From NCBI GenBank assembly GCA_964373255.1, contig CAYJTG010000003.1:59025-123024 (forward strand): DNA of 64,000 nt, written 5' to 3'. Made by a program: the position numbers and the translations under genes. This document shows, one piece after another, positions 9,623-18,502 of the stretch (the first letter of the stretch is position 1; every line of letters starts with the position of its first letter). Below the pieces are notes generated by a model. That model was not told the origin of the DNA. It ran no database searches and saw only the letters and a list, made by a program, of their open reading frames with translations. The stretch comes from JACPVU01 sp964373255. Lineage in GTDB: Archaea; Aenigmatarchaeota; Aenigmatarchaeia; GW2011-AR5.

Positions 9623-10582
9623 ATGAAGAATGAAAAAATACTTATCACAGGCGGCGCCGGTTATTTAGGGTCGGTTTTAACAGAACACCTTGTCAATCTT
9701 GGCTATGACGTAGCAGTTTTAGATAATCTTATGTACAACCAAAACTCACTCCTGCACCTGTTTCACAATAAAAACTTCCGGTTCATAAATGGTGATGTAA
9801 GGGACACGGAATTATTGAAAAAAATAGTCCCGAATTTCGATTTTATTCTCCCTTTAGCAGCAATAGTTGGCGCAAACGCATCAGAACGCGATAAAGAACT
9901 TACCAAATCTGTTAATTATGAAGCAATTGCGTCCATCAATAAAATAAGAGACCAGAAAAGACAGAAGATAATTTTTCCTACAACAAACAGCGGTTACGGA
10001 ACTAAAAGCAGCGACATTTATTGTACAGAAGAAACACCACTAGAACCTATATCGATTTATGGCACAACAAAGGTCGAGGCAGAGAGAGAGCTGTTGAAAT
10101 CTAACAATACAATAACGCTTAGATTAGCCACATGCTTCGGGTTCTCGCTAAGAATGAGGATAGATCTCTTGGTAAATAACTTTGTATACAAAGCGATAAA
10201 AGACGGCTACATTGTACTATTCGAAAAGAACTTCAAAAGAGATTTTCTGCACGTTCGTGATGCTGCCAGATGTTTTGTTCATTGTATAGAGAATTTTGAA
10301 TCGATGAAAAATGAACCCTATAACGTAGGCTTGGAAGATGCAAACCTGTCAAAAGAGGAACTATCACTAAAAATTAAAGACATACTAAAAAGTACTGCTC
10401 AAAAAGACCTTTACATACACGCGTCAGAAATAGGTAAAGACCCCGACAAAAGAAACTACATTATTTCAAACAAAAAAATAATGTCTGCTGGATTTAAGTG
10501 TAGATATTCTTTGGAAGACGGAATAGAAGAACTAATAAAAGGGTATGAACAGCTTTTTGATAAACACTACACAAATTTTTGA
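9623..10582 (+). CDS. NAD-dependent epimerase/dehydratase (extended SDR)
   Basis: 319 aa. It has the N-terminal TGGAGYLGSVLTEHL and a catalytic Tyr-x3-Lys in YGTTK near residue 150, preceded by the serine of TTNSGYG. The family converts nucleotide sugars by epimerisation, dehydration or reduction; the exact step is not clear. It lies 9 bases before the next SDR gene and 57 bases after the glycosyltransferase, suggesting one operon. A T-rich TTTAATAC just upstream could be a separate promoter. Confidence 0.8.
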   Translation: MKNEKILITGGAGYLGSVLTEHLVNLGYDVAVLDNLMYNQNSLLHLFHNKNFRFINGDVRDTELLKKIVPNFDFILPLAAIVGANASERDKELTKSVNYEAIASINKIRDQKRQKIIFPTTNSGYGTKSSDIYCTEETPLEPISIYGTTKVEAERELLKSNNTITLRLATCFGFSLRMRIDLLVNNFVYKAIKDGYIVLFEKNFKRDFLHVRDAARCFVHCIENFESMKNEPYNVGLEDANLSKEELSLKIKDILKSTAQKDLYIHASEIGKDPDKRNYIISNKKIMSAGFKCRYSLEDGIEELIKGYEQLFDKHYTNF

Positions 10583-10591
10583 GGCGATTTA

Positions 10592-11545
10592 ATGGCATTG
10601 AAGGCTAAAAAAATAGTTGTTGCTGGTGCTTCTGGATTTCTTGGGAGGAATTTTACACATTCTCTAACTAAAGCTGGGTATAAAAATGTCATTGTACTAA
10701 GCTCTAAGGATTACGACCTTACAGAGCAGATAAAAGTAAGGCAAATGTTTGCGGATTTGAAGCCTGAAATCATCATCAATCTTGCAGGGTACGTAGGTGG
10801 TATATTAGCAAACAAAACCTATCCTGCTGACTTCTGCTACAGGAACCTTATAATGAACGCAATGCTTCTTCATGAAGCTTATATAAATAATGTAGAAAAA
10901 ATAATTTCGTGCATAGGTGGCTGCAGCTATCCGGCAAACGCACAAAGCCCTATAAAGGAGGAAAACCTGTGGGAAGGCTATCCGCAAAAAGAAAGCGGCC
11001 CGTACTCTGTGACAAAGCGCATGGTTGCTGAGCAGGGTAATTCATACAGGCAGCAGTACGGGCTGAACGCCGTTACTGTTGTTCCTGGCAACATGTACGG
11101 CCCGTACGATAATTTCTCACTGAACAATTCACATGTTATTCCGGCGTTAATAAGAAAATTTTACGAGGCAAAGAAAGAACACAAAAACGAGGTAGTCGTA
11201 TGGGGCAGTGGCAAACCTACAAGAGACTTTGTTTTTGTGGAAGACGTAGCAGAATGCCTTATAAAAGTCCTAGAGGATTATAACGGTCCGCAGATAATAA
11301 ACATATCGTCCGGCACAGAAGTACCTATACGAGAACTTGTAGAAACAATATCAGAACTTATCGGCTTTGATGGAAGTATAGTATGGGACTCGTCCAAACC
11401 TGACGGCCAGATGAGAAAAATATTTGACGTCACAAAAATGAAAAACATTCTTGACTTTGAATGCAGAACAGATCTAAGAACCGGCCTGAAAAAAACGATA
11501 CAGTGGTTTGAAGAGAACTACGAAAAAGGTACTGTAAGATTGTGA
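10592..11545 (+). CDS. GDP-L-fucose synthase-like epimerase/reductase
   Basis: 317 aa. It begins with KIVVAGASGFLGRNF. The stretch AGYVGGILANKTYPADF followed by CSYPANAQSPIKEE matches the GDP-4-keto-6-deoxymannose epimerase/reductase (Fcl/WcaG) family, and YSVTK is the catalytic Tyr-x3-Lys. Such enzymes make GDP-L-fucose or related deoxy- or heptose sugars. The dehydratase-like gene at 5801 could supply a substrate. The start ATG follows GAGGCGATTTA. Exact product is inference. Confidence 0.8.
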   Translation: MALKAKKIVVAGASGFLGRNFTHSLTKAGYKNVIVLSSKDYDLTEQIKVRQMFADLKPEIIINLAGYVGGILANKTYPADFCYRNLIMNAMLLHEAYINNVEKIISCIGGCSYPANAQSPIKEENLWEGYPQKESGPYSVTKRMVAEQGNSYRQQYGLNAVTVVPGNMYGPYDNFSLNNSHVIPALIRKFYEAKKEHKNEVVVWGSGKPTRDFVFVEDVAECLIKVLEDYNGPQIINISSGTEVPIRELVETISELIGFDGSIVWDSSKPDGQMRKIFDVTKMKNILDFECRTDLRTGLKKTIQWFEENYEKGTVRL

Positions 11546-11656
11546 AATACGAACACAACTGGCGATATGTAATGATCGTACATATTGCATTGTTCAAGTG
11601 GAAGAACATGGAATCGGAGTTGACTTTGAAGCATAAAACAGTCTTTACTTAGTTCT

Positions 11657-12160
11657 TTACTTAGTTAATTCTACGTGAAGCTCTTTTGCCGGAAATATCC
11701 ACGCGAGTCCTGAATTTTCATAAAGCCACGGAAACCTATTTGCTATAGGCGACATCCAAGAAAAAAATCTGCTGAACACAAGGTTTGTCGTAACTTCAGA
11801 AAAATGGAATTTGTAGTAGTAGCTCAGATTGTTGCCTGCCATAAATGGCGCAAAGCTCTCCTTTGTAAAATACCACTTGTGGTGCGGATGGTAGGCGCTC
11901 GGTATTGTGGCGTAAGGCACAACTATGTACGCCCTGCCGCTTTTTTTTAGCACCTTGTGTATTTCTGACATCGCCTTTTCAAAGTCTTTAACGTGCTCTA
12001 TCGTGTGCTCTGTAAATATTTCATCTATACTGTTTTGTTTGAATTTTTCTGACAAATTACATACGTCCACAACAACGTCGGGCTTCACGGCCTTAGATAT
12101 ATCGCAGTTTACGTAGCCTTGTTTCCGTTTAGCGCCACAACCAATATAAAGTTTTGCCAT
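11657..12160 (-). CDS. SAM-dependent methyltransferase, Methyltransf_11-like
   Basis: 167 aa from the ATG at 12160. The N-terminus AKLYIGCGAKRKQGYVNCD contains the SAM-binding IGCG, followed by the acidic DVVVDVCNL and the motif EHTIEHVKDF. The fold is short for a methyltransferase, but the C-terminus appears complete. A longer reading would overlap the upstream SDR gene, so the internal ATG is preferred. The substrate is probably a sugar or lipid intermediate of the locus. Confidence 0.75.
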   Translation of the reverse strand: MAKLYIGCGAKRKQGYVNCDISKAVKPDVVVDVCNLSEKFKQNSIDEIFTEHTIEHVKDFEKAMSEIHKVLKKSGRAYIVVPYATIPSAYHPHHKWYFTKESFAPFMAGNNLSYYYKFHFSEVTTNLVFSRFFSWMSPIANRFPWLYENSGLAWIFPAKELHVELTK

Positions 12161-12164
12161 AAAA

Positions 12165-12923
12165 TCATTTTCCTCTTGCAAAATCGAAAACGGTCTTTTG
12201 TGTCTTCTCGATACTACAGATCTTTTTTATTTTCGATACGTTGACATTGTACGCCTCTTTCTTCAGTTTGTAAAGATTTTTATCAAGGCGTACTCCAACA
12301 AATTTAGCCGCCTCCTCTAACTTGATTGTTCCGTCACCGCAGATATTGAATATTTCATTTTTTTGGTTTCTTATCTGATAAATTATTCTAGCAACACCAG
12401 ACGTGTTTATGTACTGGTATTCGGATCTTGGGCTGACAAACAACGTGCCTTTTGTCATAAGGTCGAATATGGCGTTCTTCTTCAGGCCTTCCCCAACCAT
12501 ACCACCGAGTCTTGTTATCAGCCAGTCGTTTGTGTATTTTTTGACGATCTGTTCGCACAGCCACTTGCCGAACCCGTAATTGCTGAGCTTCTCAGGCGTA
12601 ATCTTTGCGTCTTCTCTGTTCCTTTTTGTGTCTGAAACGTCATTATAGACGTCTATAGACGATATCAGTATGTATTTCTTGAATCTGAAATCCACAACTG
12701 TATTCAATACCGACAATACATTGAGTTCAAAATCTTTTTTTGGGTCCTCCGCGGCCAGCCTCTTCTTTGAAGAACCGCCTGCGTTTATAAATATATCACA
12801 GTTGCTGCCAACAAAGTCTGTATAATTATCCCTGTCTATACCAGCAAAATCTATTCGTTTTGACTGAAGATATTTTCCTATTGCTGATCCAACAAATCCC
12901 TTATACCCAAGCAAGTATATCAT
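12165..12923 (-). CDS. Short NAD-dependent epimerase/dehydratase
   Basis: 252 aa, shorter than the usual 300-330 aa. It has the Rossmann motif LLGYKGFVGSAIG and a YGFGK that fits the catalytic Tyr-x3-Lys, with ILISSIDVY upstream supplying the serine. It resembles the RmlD/WcaG group of sugar-nucleotide reductases. It overlaps the upstream GT2 gene by 4 bases. Substrate unknown. Confidence 0.72.
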   Translation of the reverse strand: MIYLLGYKGFVGSAIGKYLQSKRIDFAGIDRDNYTDFVGSNCDIFINAGGSSKKRLAAEDPKKDFELNVLSVLNTVVDFRFKKYILISSIDVYNDVSDTKRNREDAKITPEKLSNYGFGKWLCEQIVKKYTNDWLITRLGGMVGEGLKKNAIFDLMTKGTLFVSPRSEYQYINTSGVARIIYQIRNQKNEIFNICGDGTIKLEEAAKFVGVRLDKNLYKLKKEAYNVNVSKIKKICSIEKTQKTVFDFARGK

Positions 12924-13870
12924 TTGATATCAGCCTTCCTGAACTTTATGTATCCTTTTGTGAAATAATAAAACCTTGACAGTGGTATAATCCATATGAA
13001 AATCAATAGTTTTAACTTTTCACCAATTGATCCGTCTTTATCTTCGACTAGTTTTCTACCAGCAATTATCAAATATATTAAAACTATGAATATTGCTGCT
13101 GTGGCATAAAATGCCGCCGAATAAAGAAACGCTAAAAGCAGGAAAGGCGAAAAGACACTTGGCCATATAGTTGCTGGCATGCCATTTTTATAAAAATATT
13201 TTTTGTACAATTTGGCGTGCTTTCTTATGAGCAGACCATCATAGAGGAATGTCCGCTGGTTTTTAATCCTGTAAAACACAGAAACTTTTTTTGAAATATG
13301 TGTCATCCTTGCTTTTTCACAATACACCATTTTGTAGCCGCTTTCTATAACACTCCACGCGAGGTCTGTATCTTCTCTGGCTATTTTAAACCTTTTGTCA
13401 AATCCGCCGATTTTTTTTATTATGCTCATCCTGTAGGCGCTGTTATGCCCTATGAACTGCAAATAATCGTTTTCCATGTGGTACCAGAAAAGCCCTTTTT
13501 TATCAGCGGCAGTCCGTCCTATAACTCCGCCAACGGATTTGTCTGAAAACGGCTTTACAATCTCTTCCATCCAGTTTTTTTCGACGATGCAGTCGGAATC
13601 TACAAAAATAACTATTTCGCCCTTTGCCATATCGATGCCTGTATTTCTTGCGGCGTTTCTTCCTGGTGTTTTATCGACAAGAATTTTCAGCCTCTTGCTC
13701 TTCTTTGCGTATGCGTTCAGCATTTCAAGCGTCCCGTCTGTTGAGCCGCCATCAACGGCAACAATCTCGTAATTCTTGTAGTCAGACCTGAGCATTGCAT
13801 CAATGGTTTTTTTCATGAGGTCTTTTCTATTATAAACAGAAATGACAACAGAAACTGATAATTCTTTCAT
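12920..13870 (-). CDS. Family 2 glycosyltransferase, membrane-anchored
   Basis: About 316 aa. It has VSVVISVYNRKDLMKKTID, VDGGSTDGTLEML, FVDSDCIVEKNW (the DxD metal site) and an acidic REDTDLAW motif near residue 160. C-terminal hydrophobic segments (about residues 235-275) suggest membrane attachment. The ATG at 13870 is chosen because the longer frame starts with TTG. It probably extends the lipid-linked glycan that AglB transfers. Confidence 0.85.
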   Translation of the reverse strand: MKELSVSVVISVYNRKDLMKKTIDAMLRSDYKNYEIVAVDGGSTDGTLEMLNAYAKKSKRLKILVDKTPGRNAARNTGIDMAKGEIVIFVDSDCIVEKNWMEEIVKPFSDKSVGGVIGRTAADKKGLFWYHMENDYLQFIGHNSAYRMSIIKKIGGFDKRFKIAREDTDLAWSVIESGYKMVYCEKARMTHISKKVSVFYRIKNQRTFLYDGLLIRKHAKLYKKYFYKNGMPATIWPSVFSPFLLLAFLYSAAFYATAAIFIVLIYLIIAGRKLVEDKDGSIGEKLKLLIFIWIIPLSRFYYFTKGYIKFRKADIK

Positions 13871-13916
13871 TTTAATCGCCTTCAAATAAGAAAATGTATT
13901 GTTATATTTTGAGTTT

Positions 13917-15086
13917 TTAGACTGTCTCGTTGAACCGTACCCTGAAAAGCTTGACCTCTCCGCCCCAGCTATTTACGAATTCGAAACTGTTTAGACCTAC
14001 GCCGTTGAACAGAAACATCCTTGTAAACAGCGCATTTTCCAGTTCTGGTGTCATAAAGAGGAGTGTTTGCCTTGAACCGTCTAACCATAAGGTCCCCTTG
14101 ACCTCTGCCGCTGCGTCGTTATACAAATTGAATGCACCCTGACGGTCGAAGTACCATAATTTCTCTACGCGAAGAAGGTTGTTTTGCTGCTGCAGAAAAG
14201 GCCTGAGCGTGCCATTTGTCTCGTACAAAACAAACGCGCTGTCTTGTGCAACCCTGTAATAGAATGCTATAGCGTTCTGGTCTAAAACAGGTCGCGCGGA
14301 TTCTAGCGGTATTATGACGTAGTTGTGCCGCTGCCCATAGTTCGGCGCATTTGTCGGGTTCCACGTGGCGAAATAAGTCCACCACTGGCTTTTACCTATA
14401 AGATCCGAGGACGCGATATAGTAGAGTTCATCGCAGTCGGGCTTTTTATAATCTTTCAGAATTTTCACAGCTAACGTCTCGTTGCCTGTGAACAGTGTTG
14501 TTCCGATGTCCTGTATTCGTGCCCTTGTAACAGTTCCGTCTTTATAAAACAATACGCGGTTTATGCCGTGGTCTTGCTGCTCAATAACGATCCCGGTTTT
14601 TGTTTCGTCGGTTGGCAATGTTATAGTAGAACCCTGAGATGCTCCATCAAATACAATAGCACGCCGAGCTATGCCAGTTATAAAATGCCCTGGGTCCCAG
14701 TACGTTGCGATGACGGCGCATTCCTTTGTATTGTTCTTTATCCAGTTAAGTGCCTCCCACCAGTTGTCCGAAAGCACGGTACCAGAACACTCTGAGATTC
14801 TTAGACTATCGAGGTAATAGACATTCACAAAAAATATGAATATTATAACCAAGAGAACGAATGAAAACAGTTCTCTGTTATTTATCCTTTTGCCAAAACG
14901 TGCACCTATGGCTATAAGAAATATAACAGCGGCACCTATATAGAGCTGTAATGAATATCCGTCAATCCAGTCCTGGGACGTCATGGAACCACAGGTTGTT
15001 TGTACGCCACTAAAGAGAATCAACAGCACATATATGATTACTATACTGATGATGCCTGCAGTAAATTTATTCGCGTTTATGTCCAT
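13917..15086 (-). CDS. aglB: Oligosaccharyltransferase AglB/STT3, C-terminal part
   Basis: 389 aa from the ATG at 15086, one base past the stop of the N-terminal ORF; an in-frame GTG at 15095 would overlap that stop. Three hydrophobic segments (about residues 8-28, 45-65 and 75-95) are followed by a large extracytoplasmic domain. Its start contains WWEALNWIKNNT and then YWDPG, the position of the conserved STT3 WWDYG acceptor-sequon motif. The protein would complete the N-glycosyltransferase encoded upstream. The gene is either a natural split or a frameshift within one aglB. Confidence 0.8.
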   Translation of the reverse strand: MDINANKFTAGIISIVIIYVLLILFSGVQTTCGSMTSQDWIDGYSLQLYIGAAVIFLIAIGARFGKRINNRELFSFVLLVIIFIFFVNVYYLDSLRISECSGTVLSDNWWEALNWIKNNTKECAVIATYWDPGHFITGIARRAIVFDGASQGSTITLPTDETKTGIVIEQQDHGINRVLFYKDGTVTRARIQDIGTTLFTGNETLAVKILKDYKKPDCDELYYIASSDLIGKSQWWTYFATWNPTNAPNYGQRHNYVIIPLESARPVLDQNAIAFYYRVAQDSAFVLYETNGTLRPFLQQQNNLLRVEKLWYFDRQGAFNLYNDAAAEVKGTLWLDGSRQTLLFMTPELENALFTRMFLFNGVGLNSFEFVNSWGGEVKLFRVRFNETV

Positions 15087-15087
15087 G

Positions 15088-16275
15088 CTAATCACTCATG
15101 TTCTTATCCTCACCGCTAGCCAAACGGAACAATTTAGAAAATAAAATTCCTGCAGCTATAGCTACCGGGGCTGAAAACAGTATTGTAAATCTTATAGCAA
15201 CAAGTGTTGCCAAGAATGGGCCAACAAACCATATGGCGAGCAAAATAATTGTGTCAAGGTGCTGCCTCTTTTTTATAAACGAAAATAATAGGTAGATAAT
15301 ACAGAATATCATGAGGAAAAATGGCGAGCCTATGCGGTTTATTATTTCCTTGGCGTCAGAAGGGTTCTGAAGCTCAGCGACAGACACATAAACATTCGGG
15401 AAGGTTCTTGCTTCGCTTTTGATTTCCGGAAACTGGATTGGTCCTGTTATCGTGGAAACGATAGGGTTGACGCCGAAAACCGGAACGGTAAAGGCGAAGA
15501 ACAGCAAAATAATTATGACATAAGAAAATATCGGAGACCTATAATTGTGTAATGTTTGCCTTGCATTTTTTGTTTTTATGAAACTTGTAACGATCTTTAG
15601 AAACACAAATCCTGTTATCAGCCAAACAACAAACCAGAATCCGCTCCATGTATAGTACCACGCTGTAAGTGCTAAGCCGGCTGCAATTGAAAGTACGATT
15701 GTTTTCTTTCGAAATCCTTGTTCCAACGATATTTTATGCGCTACAACAAAAAGTGCCATGACAACTAGAGGCATCAGAAGGACTATTCCGTCGCTGTCCG
15801 GGTCGCCGCCAAGCGTTCGCGCTATAATCGATGCGTCAAACATGATAAATGCCGCTGCCAGCACACCCGCCTTCCTGTCGTACAGTGTTTTGGCCAAAAA
15901 ATACATTGGTATAGCCATCAGGGCAGCAAGAAATGCTGGAAACCATATAAGAAACTGAAATAGTGACGTGCCTTGCGAAAATATATGGTAAAACATATAT
16001 GCGTATGCGCTGAAATAGACGTAGAAATCTTGGCTTATAACTCTGTCAACACCAAAAGGCGCCTGCGCAAGTTCATTTCTTGCTGGAAGTGCTCCACCGT
16101 TGTTAACTATATCTTCTATATCTCTGGCAAAATTGTACGAGTCAATATTTCTGAGGTAAGGCCACCTGTAATCTATAAGTCTTATATACATCCCAAGAAT
16201 CATGATTACAACAAGAGCTATGATCACCCAGCGTTTACTCAGAAATGCCAACAACGTGTTCTTGTTTATTAACAT
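15088..16275 (-). CDS. aglB: Oligosaccharyltransferase AglB/STT3, N-terminal catalytic membrane part
   Basis: 395 aa with about ten hydrophobic segments. Visible STT3 features: an acidic site in external loop 1 (RNIDSYNFARD, near residue 40), the second acidic motif GGDPDSDG near residue 165, and the loop-5 motif SVAELQ, matching the SVSE/TIXE element. These bind metal and the lipid-linked donor during N-glycan transfer to Asn-X-Ser/Thr. The ORF stops before the last membrane segments and before the WWDYG-bearing domain, both of which lie in the next ORF in another frame. Confidence 0.82.
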   Translation of the reverse strand: MLINKNTLLAFLSKRWVIIALVVIMILGMYIRLIDYRWPYLRNIDSYNFARDIEDIVNNGGALPARNELAQAPFGVDRVISQDFYVYFSAYAYMFYHIFSQGTSLFQFLIWFPAFLAALMAIPMYFLAKTLYDRKAGVLAAAFIMFDASIIARTLGGDPDSDGIVLLMPLVVMALFVVAHKISLEQGFRKKTIVLSIAAGLALTAWYYTWSGFWFVVWLITGFVFLKIVTSFIKTKNARQTLHNYRSPIFSYVIIILLFFAFTVPVFGVNPIVSTITGPIQFPEIKSEARTFPNVYVSVAELQNPSDAKEIINRIGSPFFLMIFCIIYLLFSFIKKRQHLDTIILLAIWFVGPFLATLVAIRFTILFSAPVAIAAGILFSKLFRLASGEDKNMSD

Positions 16276-16322
16276 ATTTGCATATGTTTGAGAAAAATGT
16301 TTAAATACCGATTATTTAGATA

Positions 16323-16446
16323 GGATTCCATATTCGTATGATGATGGTCGACGTGAGAGGCATTATCTGTCGATAATGCCTCTAGCTGACATATACGTCA
16401 ACTGACGTATATGTCTACGTCGACCATCATACTTTAATGGAATTCC
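16323..16446. repeat. Multi-armed palindromic element, type A copy 1
   Basis: A long outer stem (ATGATGGTCGACGT at 16341-16354 with its complement at 16417-16430, extended by imperfect flanks including GGAATTCC) encloses two hairpins: 16356-16383 and 16388-16415. The second has a perfect 13-bp stem with a 2-base loop. The linker is AGCT. A near copy lies at 61340-61470 and a diverged relative at 36115-36246. It sits between the aglB N-terminal ORF and a geranylgeranyl reductase gene and carries no ORF of its own. Confidence 0.9.
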
Positions 16447-16450
16447 ATCA

Positions 16451-17551
16451 TTATTTGCCAATAATTCTTGTTATCTTTGGCAAAAGAAACCGTGCAAGTT
16501 TGAATTTCGGGAGTTTTTTCCATTCGTCGCTGAGCTTGTCGTAATCAAAGCCGTCGAGCATGGACAGGACGTAACCAAAATCTTTGAACATCCCATCGAT
16601 TTCTTTGTTTGTCAGTTTTCTGTATATCATTCTCAGCATATACTGCTTCTCTATTTCCCATGCTATATCCTTTTTCCACATTTTTTCATAGCTGCTGAGA
16701 AAATGTTTGCTGAACGTACCTTCTTTCAGCGCGCTGTTTATTACATCAGCGGCGTGCTGCGCCGCCATCATCGAGTACATTATTCCGCCTCCAGTCAGCG
16801 GCTTATTCTGGCCGCACGCGTCGCCTATCAGGAGCGCGTTGTTCTCGTAGCTTTTTGTGTAAGTGTACGGTATCATGTAGGCGTACATCTTACCCGGTGG
16901 CAGGTACGTTTTCTTGACAAAATAGTCAAAGTAATCTTTTGGCCGTACGCACGTCATTATTCCGTACTCGTTGTTTTGCGGTATAATCCAAGAAAAGAAA
17001 TCCGGCGAGAAATATTTGTTGAAAAATACGCTTATGTCGCCTTCCATTTTTTGCCGTGTCTTCACCATTATACCCAGCGCGACTTTTGGATTTTCTATAT
17101 TCATTGCACGCCTTACAACAGAATTAGTGCCGTCACACCCGACGACAATTTTTGCCCTGTATTCTTCGTCTTTTGTCTTAACGACCGCACAGTTTTCAGC
17201 AAACTTGACCGATTCGACGGTTTCATAAGAAATGTCTGCATTTTTCCTTGCGTTTTTTCTAAGAGACCTGCCGAACATTTTCCTTCTGAGTATGTATGCG
17301 TAAGGCTCGTCTGACTGAAGGGAAAACGTGTGCCCGGAAGGCGATACGCATTCCATTTTGTTTATTCTGAATTTTACAAGCTTTTTGGCAGAACCACCAA
17401 AAATGTTGTCGAACCTTGTAGAAACTATGCCGCTGTCCTTTGGAATTACTTTTCTGTTTTGCTCCAAAATAAGCACGCTATACTTTGGGTTTATCCTTGA
17501 CGCCAGGTAGCTTCCAGCGATACCGGCACCGGCAATAACAACGTCGTACAT
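16451..17551 (-). CDS. Geranylgeranyl reductase-family FAD-dependent oxidoreductase
   Basis: 366 aa flavoprotein. The N-terminus MYDVVIAGAGIAGSYLASR is the FAD dinucleotide fold, VVGCDGTNSVVRRAM is the second FAD motif, and LLIGDACGQNKPLTGGGI is the GD motif near residue 270. The family includes archaeal digeranylgeranylglycerophospholipid reductase, which saturates the isoprenoid chains of membrane lipids. An in-frame ATG four codons upstream (17563) is also possible. The gene is divergent from secF. Confidence 0.8.
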   Translation of the reverse strand: MYDVVIAGAGIAGSYLASRINPKYSVLILEQNRKVIPKDSGIVSTRFDNIFGGSAKKLVKFRINKMECVSPSGHTFSLQSDEPYAYILRRKMFGRSLRKNARKNADISYETVESVKFAENCAVVKTKDEEYRAKIVVGCDGTNSVVRRAMNIENPKVALGIMVKTRQKMEGDISVFFNKYFSPDFFSWIIPQNNEYGIMTCVRPKDYFDYFVKKTYLPPGKMYAYMIPYTYTKSYENNALLIGDACGQNKPLTGGGIMYSMMAAQHAADVINSALKEGTFSKHFLSSYEKMWKKDIAWEIEKQYMLRMIYRKLTNKEIDGMFKDFGYVLSMLDGFDYDKLSDEWKKLPKFKLARFLLPKITRIIGK

Positions 17552-17653
17552 GACAACACTCATTCACTAAAAATTATTAAAGATTATAAGTGCAAGTTGC
17601 TTGTAATGCTCCCGTAATTACGGCAAGGGATTAAAAGATGTGCATAGAAGTGC

Positions 17654-18502
17654 ATGTATATGTTCACCGACAAGCACTGGAAAGCATTCATGTGGATAAC
17701 AATAGTGTTCCTTATCTTTTCTGTTGCGCTGCTGGCAAACAACATAATAACAACGGGTTCTTTTCTGGAAAGGGATATAGACCTGAGCGGTGGAAAGTTA
17801 ATAACGGTCGAGGTGAAAGATGCTGACATAGGTAAAATAAAATCTGCAGTTCCGTATGCAAATGTTCGCCTAACGTCAGGCGCGACAAGGTTCCTGCTTG
17901 TGGAAATGCCTTTTGGTGCCGATGAAAATGACGTGCTCGAACAGATAAGAAATATTGCTGTCCTGCAGGGTGAGCCTAGCATACGCATCGTAGGTCCTTC
18001 AATCGGCAACATTTTTTTTCAGCAAGCACAGACGGCTATGATCGCTGCATTTGTGCTGATGGCGATTACGGTTTTCATGCTCTTCAGGGCAGTAGTTCCG
18101 TCGTTGATCGTGCTTTTTGCCGCACTGACAGATATTCTGGGCACGATGGCTGTACTTTCTATAATAGATATGCCGTTGTCATTGCCCGTGATAGGTGCGC
18201 TACTTGCCTTGATAGGTTATTCTGTCAGCACCGACATACTGCTGACAACAGAACTGCTAAAAAGCGGCAGAACCGACTATTCTAAAAGCATAAGAAAAGC
18301 TGCGAAAACCGGGATAACCTTAACCGGGACTGCGCTGATAGCTTTGGTGTGTATGTTCTTCCTAGCTGGTTCGACTGTGATACAGCAGATTGCCCTTGTA
18401 ATGCTCATAGGCCTGGTAATAGACATGCCTGCTACGTGGTTCACGAATGCCGGTGTGCTTCGGTTGTGGATAGAGAGAAAGCAAAGGGGTGCTCAGCGAT
18501 GA
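17654..18502 (+). CDS. secF: Protein-export membrane protein SecF
   Basis: 282 aa with six expected membrane segments. A first hydrophobic segment near residues 11-30 is followed by the periplasmic-side signature ERDIDLSGGKLITVE (the D-x-x-G-G element). The C-terminal block contains SVSTDILLTTELLK and other RND-like helices. SecF works with SecD to assist late steps of protein translocation at the Sec channel. An ATG two codons in (17660) is an equally good start. It overlaps secD by ATGA, the usual archaeal secF-secD order. Confidence 0.9.
   Translation: MYMFTDKHWKAFMWITIVFLIFSVALLANNIITTGSFLERDIDLSGGKLITVEVKDADIGKIKSAVPYANVRLTSGATRFLLVEMPFGADENDVLEQIRNIAVLQGEPSIRIVGPSIGNIFFQQAQTAMIAAFVLMAITVFMLFRAVVPSLIVLFAALTDILGTMAVLSIIDMPLSLPVIGALLALIGYSVSTDILLTTELLKSGRTDYSKSIRKAAKTGITLTGTALIALVCMFFLAGSTVIQQIALVMLIGLVIDMPATWFTNAGVLRLWIERKQRGAQR

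Noticed and set aside
16338..16390. C/D-box small RNA in the type A palindrome (ATGATGA and CTGA strings)
   Set aside because: The boxes fall in the stems, are not kept in the related element at 36115, and spacing does not suit a C/D RNA.
16703..17314. 203-codon plus-strand frame
   Set aside because: Antisense to the geranylgeranyl reductase gene; composition is that of a shadow frame.
17584..18012. 142-codon minus-strand frame overlapping secF
   Set aside because: It is antisense to the well-supported secF gene and has no domain.
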